DNA of 38,056 nt from CAYJLC01 sp964370735 (GCA_964370735.1 CAYJLC010000018.1:1-38056); one strand, 5' to 3'. Positions 8,726-17,543 are shown, numbered from the stretch's first letter. Program-made: numbers and translations. Notes: generated from the letters alone by a model not told the origin.

Positions 8726-9406
8726 ATGTCAGATTTTGTTTCAATAGTAATTTTAGCATCAGGAAATTCGACCAGAATGGGAGAAAACAAGCTACTTATG
8801 GAGCTTTCGGGCAAGTCGGTTATCGAGCACACTTTGAATGTTTTTGATAAAGTTTCTAAAATTTCAGAGATAATTTTGGTGTGTAGACAACAAGATATGG
8901 TAATTTTTGCGAATTTTTGCGAGAAACTTGAAAAACCTGTTAAAATCGTTGCTGGTGGAAAAGAAAGAACAGATTCGGCACTTTGCGGAATAAATGCTTG
9001 CTCAGCTGATACAAATATCATCGGAGTACACGATGGCGCAAGACCTCTTGTAACTGAGAAAATTATCGTTGACACTATAAATTCTGCAAAAGAAAATAAA
9101 GCTGCAATTCCTGTTGTTTCTGTCAAAGACACGATAAAATTTGTTGAAAATGATATCTGTACGCAAAGTTTGAATAGAAATTTTCTGAAAATTGTGCAAA
9201 CACCACAGTTTTTTGATGCAAAAACAATAAAAACTGCCACAGAAAAAGCATCGGCACAAGGGCTTACTTATACTGATGATTCTTCGTTAGTCGAGCATTT
9301 TGGAACGAAAATTCATACAGTTTTAGGTAGCTATGAAAATATAAAAATAACAACGGTTGAAGATATTATTATCGCAAATTCGATATTAGAAAGCAGGGAA
9401 AAATGA
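8726..9406 (+). CDS. ispD: 2-C-methyl-D-erythritol 4-phosphate cytidylyltransferase (IspD)
   Basis: IspD transfers CMP from CTP to MEP in the non-mevalonate isoprenoid pathway. At 226 residues it is full length. The nucleotide-binding start ASGNSTRMGENK has Arg17 and Lys22 at the positions of the catalytic Arg/Lys of the GxGxRMGxxxxK consensus. Other signatures are AGGKERTDS, HDGARPLV and VQTPQFF, then TDDSSLVE near the C-terminus. The ATG at 8726 has TAGGAGA 6 nt upstream. The stop overlaps the ispF start by 4 nt (ATGA), showing translational coupling and a joint role in isoprenoid synthesis. Confidence 0.95.
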   Translation: MSDFVSIVILASGNSTRMGENKLLMELSGKSVIEHTLNVFDKVSKISEIILVCRQQDMVIFANFCEKLEKPVKIVAGGKERTDSALCGINACSADTNIIGVHDGARPLVTEKIIVDTINSAKENKAAIPVVSVKDTIKFVENDICTQSLNRNFLKIVQTPQFFDAKTIKTATEKASAQGLTYTDDSSLVEHFGTKIHTVLGSYENIKITTVEDIIIANSILESREK

Positions 9407-9870
9407 GAATTGGGCATGGATATGACGTCCATAAATTAGTTGAAAACAGAAAATTAATTTTAGGCGGAGTGGAAATCGAGCATTATGTAGGACTTTTAGG
9501 TCATTCAGATGCTGATGTACTTACTCATGCGATTATGGATGCGATTATTGGTGCGTTAGCGCTAGGCGATATTGGCAAGTTATTTCCCGATAATGATGCA
9601 AATTTTAAAGATATTTCAAGCATTTTTCTGCTAGAACAAGTGAAAAAAGTTATGTTTGAAAAGGGTTATAAAATTGGGAATATAGACGCAACTGTTATCG
9701 CTGAGAAACCAAAATTACGTCCGTATATAGACGAAATGCGTAAAGTTATTGCAAAGTCACTAGAAACTGACATCGAAAATGTTAGTATAAAGGCTACAAC
9801 TGAAGAAAAACTAGGGTTTACAGGTAGTTTGGAAGGAATTTCTGCTCACGCTGTTTGTATCTTATTGTAA
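9403..9870 (+). CDS. ispF: 2-C-methyl-D-erythritol 2,4-cyclodiphosphate synthase (IspF)
   Basis: At 155 residues this is normal length for the trimeric zinc enzyme that cyclises CDP-ME 2-phosphate to MEcPP. The metal ligands Asp8, His10 (GYDVHKL) and His42 (VLTHAIMDA) are present, with GHSDADVL before them and the family's C-terminal KATTEEKLGFTG. The start overlaps the ispD stop (ATGA at 9403-9406). It is directly downstream of ispD, as in many bacteria. The 3' end is followed after 12 nt by the hairpin that leads the amidase gene. Confidence 0.96.
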   Translation: MRIGHGYDVHKLVENRKLILGGVEIEHYVGLLGHSDADVLTHAIMDAIIGALALGDIGKLFPDNDANFKDISSIFLLEQVKKVMFEKGYKIGNIDATVIAEKPKLRPYIDEMRKVIAKSLETDIENVSIKATTEEKLGFTGSLEGISAHAVCILL

Positions 9871-9882
9871 TATTAAAACGAA

Positions 9883-9925
9883 AATCTTCATAGACATAAT
9901 TCGAGGTGATATGTTTATGAAGATT
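9883..9925 (+). promoter_or_regulatory. 16-bp hairpin presenting the amidase RBS in its loop
   Basis: Bases 9883-9898 pair with 9910-9925 (15 Watson-Crick pairs and one G.U at 9893/9915). The 11-nt loop 9899-9909 holds GAGGTGA, the likely RBS, and the candidate ATG at 9917 lies in the right arm. The hairpin would bury the start codon while leaving the Shine-Dalgarno in the loop. It has no T tract, so it is not a standard terminator. Confidence 0.7.
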
Positions 9926-10567
9926 AAGTTTGTTTTTACGACAATTTTTGCAATTATGCACATGGTTTTATCGGTTTTTGCAACGGATTTCACGTTGGTT
10001 TTGGACGCTGGACATGGTGGACTGGACCTTGGAGCTTCTAGCGAAAGTGGAGTTTCAGAAGCTGCTATTAATCTTGAAGTGACAAAAAAAGCAGGCAACT
10101 TGTGCGACTTTTTAGGCGTGGATTATAAATATACTAGAACAGATGAAAATAGCCTTGATTTTGACGAAAATGCTAGTATTGCGAGCAACAAAGTTTCAGA
10201 TACTCGTGCTAGAGTTGAAATTGTTAATAGCACAGAAAATGCATTTTTAGTAAGTATTCATCTAAATAAGTTCGATGATAGTAGCGTGAAAGGTGCACAA
10301 GTATTTTATAACGACAACGAAATTTCTAAGGCATTTGCCGAGAATTTGCAAATTGCAATTAAAACTTATGTCGACCCTGAAAACACAAGAGAAGCTATGC
10401 CAATTTCACGCTCGGTTTATCTTATGAATAACGTAAATTCGCCAGCGATTTTGCTTGAATGTGGGTTTTTATCGAACGATGAAGAGTTAGAAATGTTGCA
10501 AAATAGCGATTATCAGACAAAAATTGCACTCTGCCTTATAACGGACTATATAAATTTTATGGAGTAA
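9917..10567 (+). CDS. N-acetylmuramoyl-L-alanine amidase, CwlD-like (Amidase_3)
   Basis: A zinc amidase that cleaves the MurNAc-L-Ala bond of peptidoglycan. The N-terminus is a signal peptide or anchor (KIKFVFTTIFAIMHMVLSVFA). Zinc ligands are His33 in DAGHGG, Glu54 in INLEV and His115 in SIHLNKF; the catalytic Glu181 is in ILLECGFLSN. Length (216 residues) and lack of wall-binding domains match CwlD, which makes muramic delta-lactam in spore cortex, and dpaA-dpaB elsewhere in the window show a spore former; general Amidase_3 hydrolases remain possible. I prefer ATG 9917 to ATG 9911 because GAGGTGA (9903-9909) is only 1 nt from the latter. It lies 5 nt upstream of radA. Confidence 0.85.
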   Translation: MKIKFVFTTIFAIMHMVLSVFATDFTLVLDAGHGGLDLGASSESGVSEAAINLEVTKKAGNLCDFLGVDYKYTRTDENSLDFDENASIASNKVSDTRARVEIVNSTENAFLVSIHLNKFDDSSVKGAQVFYNDNEISKAFAENLQIAIKTYVDPENTREAMPISRSVYLMNNVNSPAILLECGFLSNDEELEMLQNSDYQTKIALCLITDYINFME

Positions 10568-10571
10568 AAAA

Positions 10572-11930
10572 ATGAAACAAAAAATAATGTTTTTATGTTC
10601 TGAATGTGGAAACGAAACGCCAAAATGGCAAGGGAAATGCCCTGCATGTGGTAGTTGGAATACATTAGAAGAATTTAAAGTTGCACCTGAAAAAAAGACA
10701 AAAGGTGTTCTTCAAAACATCGGAACAGCGTCAAAACCGATGAAAATAAGCGAAATTGATATTGATAATGAAATTAGATTTGACACTGGGATGAATGAAT
10801 TAAATCGTGTTTTGGGTGGCGGAGCTGTACTAGGCTCATTTGTGCTTGTAGGTGGAGAACCAGGCATAGGGAAGTCGACACTTTTGCTTCAAATTTGCAA
10901 TAAAATGTGCAAAAATGCGACAGTTTTATATGTTTCTGGGGAAGAATCGCTCAAACAAATTAAACTTCGTGCAAAAAGGCTGAATGTAGAGAGTGAAAAT
11001 TTATTTGTACTTTCAGAAACAGATATGTCACATATAACGCGTGAAATGGATATTTTAAAGCCGAATATCGCGATTATTGACTCGATTCAAACGGTTTATA
11101 AGTCAGAAAATCCTGCGGCTCCTGGTAATACTTCGCAAATAAAAGAGTGTGCGATGGAGTTTATGCAGTATGCGAATGCGAAAAATACAACAATTTTTAT
11201 TGTCGGACATGTGAATAAAGATGGTGAGCTTGCCGGACCTAAAGTTTTAGAGCATATGGTAGACTGCGTTTTATATTTTGAAGGCGAAAAAAATATTTCT
11301 TATCGTATGCTTCGTGCAGAGAAAAATCGTTTCGGTTCGACGAATGAAATAGGCGTTTTTGAGATGAGCGATAAAGGTCTTTTAGAGATTCCAAATCCAT
11401 CGGCGGTGCTTTTATCAGGCAGGCCAGAAAATGCCTCTGGAAACTGCATTGCGTGTACAATGGAAGGTTCTAGACCTATTTTGACAGAAATTCAAGCACT
11501 TGTGACGAAGACTTCGTTTGGCGTTCCTAGACGTACATCGGCAGGAATAGATTATAACAGAATGGTGTTGATTTTAGCGATTTTAGAAAAGCGAGTAGGG
11601 CTTAAACTTTCTAATTTTGATGCTTATGTAAATGTTGTAGGTGGACTAAAAATAGATGAACCAGCAGTCGATTTGCCACTTGCACTTGCAGTAACTTCGA
11701 GCTATCTTGACAAACCGATTAAAGAAGAATTCATTTCGATAGGCGAGGTAGGGCTTACTGGAGAATTGCGTTCTGTTTCAAATATTGGTGGGCGAATTAA
11801 TGAGGCACACAGGTTAGGATTTACGAAATGCATTATTCCAGACCAAGATTTAGGCGAAATAAAAATACCCCAAGGAATTGAGGTATTTAAAGCAAAAACT
11901 ATTATGGATGCAATTAAATTCGCGATTTAA
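10572..11930 (+). CDS. radA: DNA repair protein RadA (Sms)
   Basis: RadA is a RecA-like helicase that drives branch migration in recombination and repair. At 452 residues it is complete: four-Cys zinc finger (Cys9, Cys12, Cys23, Cys26), Walker A GEPGIGKST (95-103), the RadA-specific KNRFG motif (251-255), and a Lon-protease-like C-terminal domain (YVNVVGGLKIDEPAVDLPLALAV and GEVGLTGELRSV). It starts 4 nt after the amidase stop, so the two are co-transcribed. In clostridia radA often sits near ispD-ispF, and here the group is interrupted only by the amidase. The stop (11930) directly abuts the convergent MATE stop. Confidence 0.97.
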   Translation: MKQKIMFLCSECGNETPKWQGKCPACGSWNTLEEFKVAPEKKTKGVLQNIGTASKPMKISEIDIDNEIRFDTGMNELNRVLGGGAVLGSFVLVGGEPGIGKSTLLLQICNKMCKNATVLYVSGEESLKQIKLRAKRLNVESENLFVLSETDMSHITREMDILKPNIAIIDSIQTVYKSENPAAPGNTSQIKECAMEFMQYANAKNTTIFIVGHVNKDGELAGPKVLEHMVDCVLYFEGEKNISYRMLRAEKNRFGSTNEIGVFEMSDKGLLEIPNPSAVLLSGRPENASGNCIACTMEGSRPILTEIQALVTKTSFGVPRRTSAGIDYNRMVLILAILEKRVGLKLSNFDAYVNVVGGLKIDEPAVDLPLALAVTSSYLDKPIKEEFISIGEVGLTGELRSVSNIGGRINEAHRLGFTKCIIPDQDLGEIKIPQGIEVFKAKTIMDAIKFAI

Positions 11931-13268
11931 TTAATTTAAGGCTTTGAACTGTCGGTCATAGCCTTTTTTTATTGGCAAAATCCAAACAAAAGTTAAGACT
12001 TCGGCGAAAATCACTGAATAATATACACCAAGCTCATCGAAAAATGGAACAAAAATTACAAGTCCTAATAAAATTAGTGCAAAACTTCGCGAAACTGAAA
12101 TCGAAATTGAGGCGCGACTGTTGTTTGTAGATTGGAAATAATACATATAAACAGTGTTTAATCCTGTGAAAATTAATGGTATAAAGTAAATTCTAGCTAA
12201 ATTTATTGATTCACCGAGTAGATTTTGGTAATTACCGATGAAAAATGACATAATAAAGCTTGTAAATCCAATTACAAGGATGTAAAATCCTAGCGCTGTT
12301 AAAATTGTGATTAGTCTGGCAAAACGAAATCCTGCAAACATTTGTTTGTAGTTTTTTGCACCAAAATTTGTGCTGATAAGTGGTTGGACAGATTGAGCAA
12401 GCCCGTTAAATCCGCCTTTTGTTATCAGAGAAATATTCGAAATTATGGCAAAAATCGAAACTGCATCAGGCCCTGACACTAATAAAAGGACGAGGTTGAA
12501 GATATACACGATAGAACCATTTGTTATTTCTAAAATACTTGTGCCAGCGCCACTTCTTATAAGCTGTAAGAATAAATTTTTGTCGAATTTGACTTTGACA
12601 AATCGTGCGTGATTTTTCTTTAAGAAATAATGTGTCGACAAAGCTAAAAGGGATAAAATTGGTCCGATGCCTGTTGCAAGTGATGCACCAGTCAGCCCCA
12701 TATTTAGCTCGACTACGAATAAATAATCAAAAAATACATTTGATAAATTCCCAATTATGGCACAAATCATAACGAGATTTGGGTTGTGGTCTGCCCTAAT
12801 TATGATTGTCATAAATTGATTTGCTATAAAAAATCCAGATAAAGATTGGATTGGTAGTAAATATTCTTTTACTAAAGGAAGAAGTTCAGGTTCGACACTT
12901 CCGCCTAAAAATATTGCTAGTGGCTCTAAAAAAATTACACCTACGATTGAAAAAATATAAGCAATTATTGTTCCATATTTTATAGTATGAGAGAATGCTT
13001 CGTTTACTTTTCGCTCATCGCTCATGCCATCGAAAACTGACATTGTGGTGGCAGTTCCAACTCCGAAAAGAAGGCCAATTGCTTGGTAAAATGTTAAAAT
13101 TGGCATAGCAATATTGAATGCAGACAAAGCACTTTTACCTAAAAAAATCGAGATAAAAGCAAGGTCGGCTATCACATAAATTGAGCCAGTCATCATGGCG
13201 AAAATTGTTGGCAGCAGATATAAAATATATAATTTTTTAGGGTCACCAGTGGTTAATTTGTTTTTCAT
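11931..13268 (-). CDS. MATE-family multidrug efflux transporter
   Basis: A 445-residue, 12-helix membrane protein of the MATE (MatE/DinF/NorM) family, exporting cationic drugs or metabolites with Na+ or H+. Both MatE repeats are visible: the first with GSIYVIADLAFISIFLG, the second with SIFAIISNISLITKGGFNGLAQSVQPLISTNFGA cut by loops. AGGGGA precedes the ATG. It is monocistronic, with a good promoter overlaid by paired operator-like repeats (see 13297-13349). The 3' end carries the terminator of radA on the other strand. The substrate cannot be deduced. Confidence 0.93.
   Translation of the reverse strand: MKNKLTTGDPKKLYILYLLPTIFAMMTGSIYVIADLAFISIFLGKSALSAFNIAMPILTFYQAIGLLFGVGTATTMSVFDGMSDERKVNEAFSHTIKYGTIIAYIFSIVGVIFLEPLAIFLGGSVEPELLPLVKEYLLPIQSLSGFFIANQFMTIIIRADHNPNLVMICAIIGNLSNVFFDYLFVVELNMGLTGASLATGIGPILSLLALSTHYFLKKNHARFVKVKFDKNLFLQLIRSGAGTSILEITNGSIVYIFNLVLLLVSGPDAVSIFAIISNISLITKGGFNGLAQSVQPLISTNFGAKNYKQMFAGFRFARLITILTALGFYILVIGFTSFIMSFFIGNYQNLLGESINLARIYFIPLIFTGLNTVYMYYFQSTNNSRASISISVSRSFALILLGLVIFVPFFDELGVYYSVIFAEVLTFVWILPIKKGYDRQFKALN
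11938..11970 (+). terminator. Intrinsic terminator of radA inside the MATE 3' end
   Basis: AAGGCT (11938-11943) pairs with AGCCTT (11960-11965), extended by three further pairs past one T-T mismatch, and T residues follow to 11970. On the plus strand it lies 8 nt after the radA stop, within the last codons of the convergent gene. Confidence 0.75.
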
Positions 13269-13296
13269 TTTTCCCCTTACACTTTCAAAAAAATAC

Positions 13297-13309
13297 TGTG
13301 TTTACACTG
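13297..13309 (+). promoter_or_regulatory. Operator-like half of an inverted pair at the MATE promoter (proximal)
   Basis: TGTGTTTACACTG on the plus strand matches, with one change, the minus-strand reading of 13337-13349. It lies downstream of the predicted transcription start, in the MATE leader. A bound protein here would block elongation. Confidence 0.55.
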
Positions 13310-13321
13310 GTTTGTAATAAA

Positions 13322-13350
13322 ATAATAGCACAAATTCAGTATAAACACAA
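13322..13350 (-). promoter_or_regulatory. Sigma-A promoter of the MATE gene
   Basis: Minus strand: TTGTGT (-35, 13345-13350), 17-bp spacer, TATTAT (-10, 13322-13327) with an upstream TGC forming an extended -10. The predicted start is near 13315, about 47 nt from the ATG. Confidence 0.7.
13337..13349 (-). promoter_or_regulatory. Operator-like half of an inverted pair at the MATE promoter (distal)
   Basis: TGTGTTTATACTG on the minus strand overlaps the -35 box and spacer. It mirrors the site at 13297-13309, so the two repeats flank the -10. This is a common layout for repression of an efflux pump by a MarR or TetR regulator, although no regulator gene is adjacent. Confidence 0.55.
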
Positions 13351-13383
13351 TAAATTTAAGAAAACTTTAAGAAATTTATACGA

Positions 13384-15549
13384 TTATAATAAGGATAATT
13401 GATCCTCTTCCGACTTGATGATTGCACCGATAGAAGGTATCACTTTTGTTTCATATCTAGATGCGTTCTCGCCGAATAAATTTTCCGATGTAGCGTCGGT
13501 TACAGTGTGCTTTCCGCGCAGAGTAAACACGAAAACACCGGCAGTATTACGCGACTGCTTTGCAGTTAATATCTGTGTGTTAAAAGTTAGTGCTCTATTT
13601 GCCGAAGAGAACATAGTTATGTCGATTTCCTCTGTAAAGTGGAAGAACTTCACAGCAGGGGATTTGTCGCTATATCCACCCGTTAACTTACGTCTATTTT
13701 GCTTAGTATCGAAAGATTTAGTGTCAAATTTAGCAACCTTGCCATTTTCGAAAACTATCGCAACAAAGCCAGAAAAATCGCCTGGTGCAAACATAAATAC
13801 TGGATATTCTCCATCATCCATACCAAGTTTTGACGGCAGATAATCTCCTAAAACAGAGGCTTTTGTGTCGTCGAATTCGTGGATTTTTGCCTTGTATGCT
13901 AAATGCTTATTTGTCATGAAAATGACTTCGCTTTTGTTTGTTAAAATCATTTCTTGAGCAATTTCATCACCATCTTTTAATTTTTGTTCACTGCTCATTC
14001 TTAGCGATTGAGGAGTGATTTTTTTGAAATATCCTTCTTTAGACATAAAGATATTTACAGGGTAATCTTCGATATGGTCGTCGTGATTATACTCGACTAC
14101 TTTGTGGCTAGAAACGATAGTCGATTTTCTTTCTTTAGGATATTTTTTCATAACATCTTCAAGTTGTTTTATGATGATATTTAAAATTTTCGTTTGAGAT
14201 TTTAGCGTATCTTCAATTTTTTTGATAGCCTTTAAAAGCTCCTCGGTTTCTTTTGTGCGTTTTAAAATATATTCTTTATTGATATGACGAAGTTTAATTT
14301 CGGCGATATAGTCTGCTTGAATTTCATCGATATCGAAGCCTACCATTAAGTTTGGAATAACATCTATGTCTTTTTCAGTGTCACGAATAATGCGAATTGC
14401 CTTATCAATATCCACTAAAATTTTAGCAAGTCCTAAAAGTAAATGAAGTTTTGCAAGCTTGTTTTTAAGCTCGTAATTTAGTCTTCTTTTCGTGCTTAAA
14501 ACACGCCATTTAGTCCACTCGTCCAAAATGTCGCGAACGCCTAAAACCATAGGTTGGCTATTTATTAATAGATTGAAATTGCACGAGAAGTTTTCCATAA
14601 GCGAGGTCATTTTGAATAGCTTTGTCATAAGCTTTTCAGGGTCAGTACCACGTTTAAGCTCAATTGCAATTTTAAGACCATGAAGGTCGGTTTCGTCACG
14701 CATATCAGAAATTTCTTTGATTTTACCTTGCTTTAGAAGGTCAGAAACTTTGTCGATAATCGCCTCAATTGTTGTAGTATATGGAATTTCCAGAACTTCT
14801 ATTATATTTTCTTTTTTATTATATTGCCATTTTGAACGAATTTTAAAAGAACCTTTCCCAGTTTCGTATATCGAACGCATAGTTTCTTCGTCGAAAATAA
14901 TCTCACCACCAGTAGTGAAATCTGGTGCTGGAAGGGTTGAAATAATGTCGTGTTCAGGGTTTTTTATAAGTTCAATTGTCGTTTTACAAAGCTCAATTAA
15001 ATTAAATGAGCAAAATGAACTTGCCATAGAAACTGCGATACCTGTGTTTGGATTTGCCAAAATGTTTGGAAAAGTCGTAGGAAGTAGCACAGGTTCGAGC
15101 ATTTTGTTATCATAGTTTGGCACAAAATCAACGGTATCTTGATTTATTTCCGAGAAAATCTCTGTGCATACAGGCGCAAGCTTTGCTTCGGTGTATCTTG
15201 AAGCGGCATAAGCCATATCACGAGAATAAATTTTACCAAAGTTTCCTTTTGAGTCGATAAGTGGGGTTAAAAGCGCCTCAGCACCCATAGTCAAACGCAC
15301 TAAAGTTTCATAAATCGCAGCATCGCCATGAGGGTTTAGTTTCATAGTCTGTCCGACAATATTTGCACATTTAGTACGGCTTTTTGTAAGTAAACCCATA
15401 TCATACATGGTATATAAAATTTTCCTGTGTGATGGTTTAAAACCGTCGATTTCAGGGATTGCCCTTGACACAATAACGCTCATTGCATAAGGCATATAAT
15501 TTTCTTTAAGGGTATCGCTTATGCTTTGTTCGTTTATAAATTCTGTCAT
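13384..15549 (-). CDS. parC: Type IIA topoisomerase DNA-cleavage subunit (ParC/GyrA-like)
   Basis: This subunit cuts and rejoins double-stranded DNA to change supercoiling or decatenate chromosomes. The breakage-reunion domain fills about residues 1-450: start-region ENYMPYAMSVIVSRAIPEIDG, LNPHGDAAIYET (72-82), catalytic Arg118-Tyr119 in AASRYTEAKL, and NTGIAVSMAS. A coiled-coil stretch (about 340-450) and a diverged C-terminal domain follow. At 721 residues it is shorter than GyrA, and I see no GyrA box, favouring topoisomerase IV or the extra topoisomerase paralogue of clostridia. The quinolone pocket has Ala77 and Glu81 where E. coli GyrA has Ser83 and Asp87. Its RBS AGGAGG overlaps the stop of the ParE-like gene 8 nt upstream. 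The symbol is less sure than the family. Confidence 0.88.
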   Translation of the reverse strand: MTEFINEQSISDTLKENYMPYAMSVIVSRAIPEIDGFKPSHRKILYTMYDMGLLTKSRTKCANIVGQTMKLNPHGDAAIYETLVRLTMGAEALLTPLIDSKGNFGKIYSRDMAYAASRYTEAKLAPVCTEIFSEINQDTVDFVPNYDNKMLEPVLLPTTFPNILANPNTGIAVSMASSFCSFNLIELCKTTIELIKNPEHDIISTLPAPDFTTGGEIIFDEETMRSIYETGKGSFKIRSKWQYNKKENIIEVLEIPYTTTIEAIIDKVSDLLKQGKIKEISDMRDETDLHGLKIAIELKRGTDPEKLMTKLFKMTSLMENFSCNFNLLINSQPMVLGVRDILDEWTKWRVLSTKRRLNYELKNKLAKLHLLLGLAKILVDIDKAIRIIRDTEKDIDVIPNLMVGFDIDEIQADYIAEIKLRHINKEYILKRTKETEELLKAIKKIEDTLKSQTKILNIIIKQLEDVMKKYPKERKSTIVSSHKVVEYNHDDHIEDYPVNIFMSKEGYFKKITPQSLRMSSEQKLKDGDEIAQEMILTNKSEVIFMTNKHLAYKAKIHEFDDTKASVLGDYLPSKLGMDDGEYPVFMFAPGDFSGFVAIVFENGKVAKFDTKSFDTKQNRRKLTGGYSDKSPAVKFFHFTEEIDITMFSSANRALTFNTQILTAKQSRNTAGVFVFTLRGKHTVTDATSENLFGENASRYETKVIPSIGAIIKSEEDQLSLL

Positions 15550-15557
15550 ATTTCCTC

Positions 15558-17543
15558 CTAGTTTATATCAGCAAGTTCGAGATAATCAGAGCCATAAGTG
15601 TTTATAAACTCTTTTCTACCAGCCAAATTATCGCCTAAAAGCACATCAAAAATCTCGGCAGTATGCTTTGCATCTTCCGGAACTACTTTGATAAGTCTTC
15701 TGCTTTGAGGGTTCATTGTTGTAAGCCACATCATATCAGGTTGGTTTTCACCTAACCCTTTCGAACGTTGGATTTCATATTTTTTGCCTTCAAGTTTTTT
15801 AAGAATTGCAGCTTTCTCTTTTTCATCATAAGCAAAATACGATTTGTCTTTATGAACGATTTCAAAAAGAGGGGATTCGGCTATATAAACATAACCTTTT
15901 TCTATTAAAGTCGGCACTAATCTATAAAGCATTGTTAAAATTAGTGTTCTGATTTGGAAACCATCGACATCGGCATCGGTACATATTATTACTTTATTAA
16001 AACGCAGATTTGCAAGGTCAAAAGAAGTTAAATCTTTGTTTTTTGTCTGAATTTCTACTCCACAACCCAAAACTTTAAGAAGGTCAGTGATGATATCGTT
16101 TTTGAAAATTTTATCATATTCAGCCTTTAAGCAGTTTAAAATTTTACCACGAACAGGAATAATCGCCTGAAATTCAGCGTCACGTCCAAGTTTTGTAGAA
16201 CCCAGCGCCGAATCACCTTCCACGATATAAAGTTCGCGCTTTGTCACGTCTTTTGTACGACAATCGACAAATTTCTGTACGCGATTAGCAATATCCACAT
16301 TACCAGAAAGTTTTTTCTTGATATTAAGACGCGCTTTTTCTGCCTGCTCGCGCGAGCGCTTGTTGATAAGGATTTGCTCGGCAATTTTTTCAGCCTCACT
16401 TTTGTTTTCGATGAAATAAATCTCAAGGCTCTCTTTGAAAAATTCAGTCATACTATCGGTGATGAATTTATTTGTGATAGATTTTTTTGTCTGATTTTCG
16501 TAACTAGTATAGGTAGAAAAACAGTTTGTTACTATAATTAAGCTATCTGCAATGTCATTAAATGAAATTTTACTCTCATTTTTTTGGTATTTGCCATTTT
16601 GCTTTAGGTAATTGTCGATAGAAGAAATAAAAGCAGAACGAACAGCCTTGTCAGGTGAGCCACCATATTCAAGCCAAGATGAGTTATGATAGTATTCTAT
16701 GACATTTTTAGTCCTAGAAAAGCAAAATGATGCAGAAATTTTAACTTTATAGTCTGCTTTGTCGGCTCTATCTCGTCCAACTCGCTCACAACTGAAAAAT
16801 TTAACATCGGTGAAATTTTCATTTTCAGAAAGTTCGGTAACATAGTCGGTGATACCGTTTTCATAAATAAAATCTTCTTTATGAAATTTGCCATTTTCCT
16901 CTTCGTATTTTAGTACAAATTTAAGACCCTTATTTACTACTGCTTGTCTTTTTAATGTGTCGATAAAATACTGTTTTTCAACTTTTATGTCGGTGAAAAC
17001 TTCTAAATCGGGCTTCCAATGTATTTTTGTGCCTGTTTTCTTTTGTGAAGTTTCTTCTTTTATAAAGCCTTCTTTTGAGATAAAAGCATTTTCACCTTTT
17101 TTGAATTCAAGGTAATATTTAAAACCATCACGAACGACAGTTACATTCATATATTCCGATGAATATTGTGTAGCACACGCACCTAAACCATTCAAACCTA
17201 GTGAATATTCATAGTTGTCGCCTTCGTTGTTTTTATATTTACCACCAGCATAAAGTTCGCAGAAAATTAACTCCCAGTTATATTTATCTTCATTTTGGTT
17301 AAAATCAACTGGCATACCACGCCCTAAATCTTCGATTTCTATTGAATTGTCTTTAAAATAGGTAACATTAATAACCGAACCATAGCCTTCTCTTGCTTCG
17401 TCGATACAGTTTGACAATATTTCAAAAACCGAGTGCTTGCAACCCTCAATTCCATCTGACCCAAAAATTACCCCAGGTCTTTTTCTAACCCTGTCTGCAC
17501 CTTTGAGAGCGGATATACTTTCGTTGCCATATTTTTTCTGCAT
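15558..17543 (-). CDS. parE: Type IIA topoisomerase ATPase subunit (ParE/GyrB-like)
   Basis: The 661-residue ATPase partner of the ParC-like protein. It shows the GHKL ATPase (EILSNCIDEAREGY, EDLGRGMPVD, GLNGLGA), a transducer with a QTK loop (NQTKKSI), the TOPRIM acidic sites EGDSALG and DADVDG, and KGLGEN with TTMNPQSR near the C-terminus. Two strongly conserved positions differ: EGDSALG instead of EGDSAGG, and DVDGFQIRT instead of DVDGSHIRT. Essential acidic residues remain, so it should be active, but it belongs to a diverged branch. GGAGG lies before the ATG; a near-consensus promoter drives the two-gene operon. GyrB proper is probably elsewhere in the genome. Confidence 0.9.
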   Translation of the reverse strand: MQKKYGNESISALKGADRVRKRPGVIFGSDGIEGCKHSVFEILSNCIDEAREGYGSVINVTYFKDNSIEIEDLGRGMPVDFNQNEDKYNWELIFCELYAGGKYKNNEGDNYEYSLGLNGLGACATQYSSEYMNVTVVRDGFKYYLEFKKGENAFISKEGFIKEETSQKKTGTKIHWKPDLEVFTDIKVEKQYFIDTLKRQAVVNKGLKFVLKYEEENGKFHKEDFIYENGITDYVTELSENENFTDVKFFSCERVGRDRADKADYKVKISASFCFSRTKNVIEYYHNSSWLEYGGSPDKAVRSAFISSIDNYLKQNGKYQKNESKISFNDIADSLIIVTNCFSTYTSYENQTKKSITNKFITDSMTEFFKESLEIYFIENKSEAEKIAEQILINKRSREQAEKARLNIKKKLSGNVDIANRVQKFVDCRTKDVTKRELYIVEGDSALGSTKLGRDAEFQAIIPVRGKILNCLKAEYDKIFKNDIITDLLKVLGCGVEIQTKNKDLTSFDLANLRFNKVIICTDADVDGFQIRTLILTMLYRLVPTLIEKGYVYIAESPLFEIVHKDKSYFAYDEKEKAAILKKLEGKKYEIQRSKGLGENQPDMMWLTTMNPQSRRLIKVVPEDAKHTAEIFDVLLGDNLAGRKEFINTYGSDYLELADIN

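Noticed and set aside
13350..13383. Terminator after the topoisomerase A gene
   Set aside because: Only a weak AT-rich inverted repeat (7-bp arms, 16-nt loop) and a 5-bp stem are seen; not convincing.
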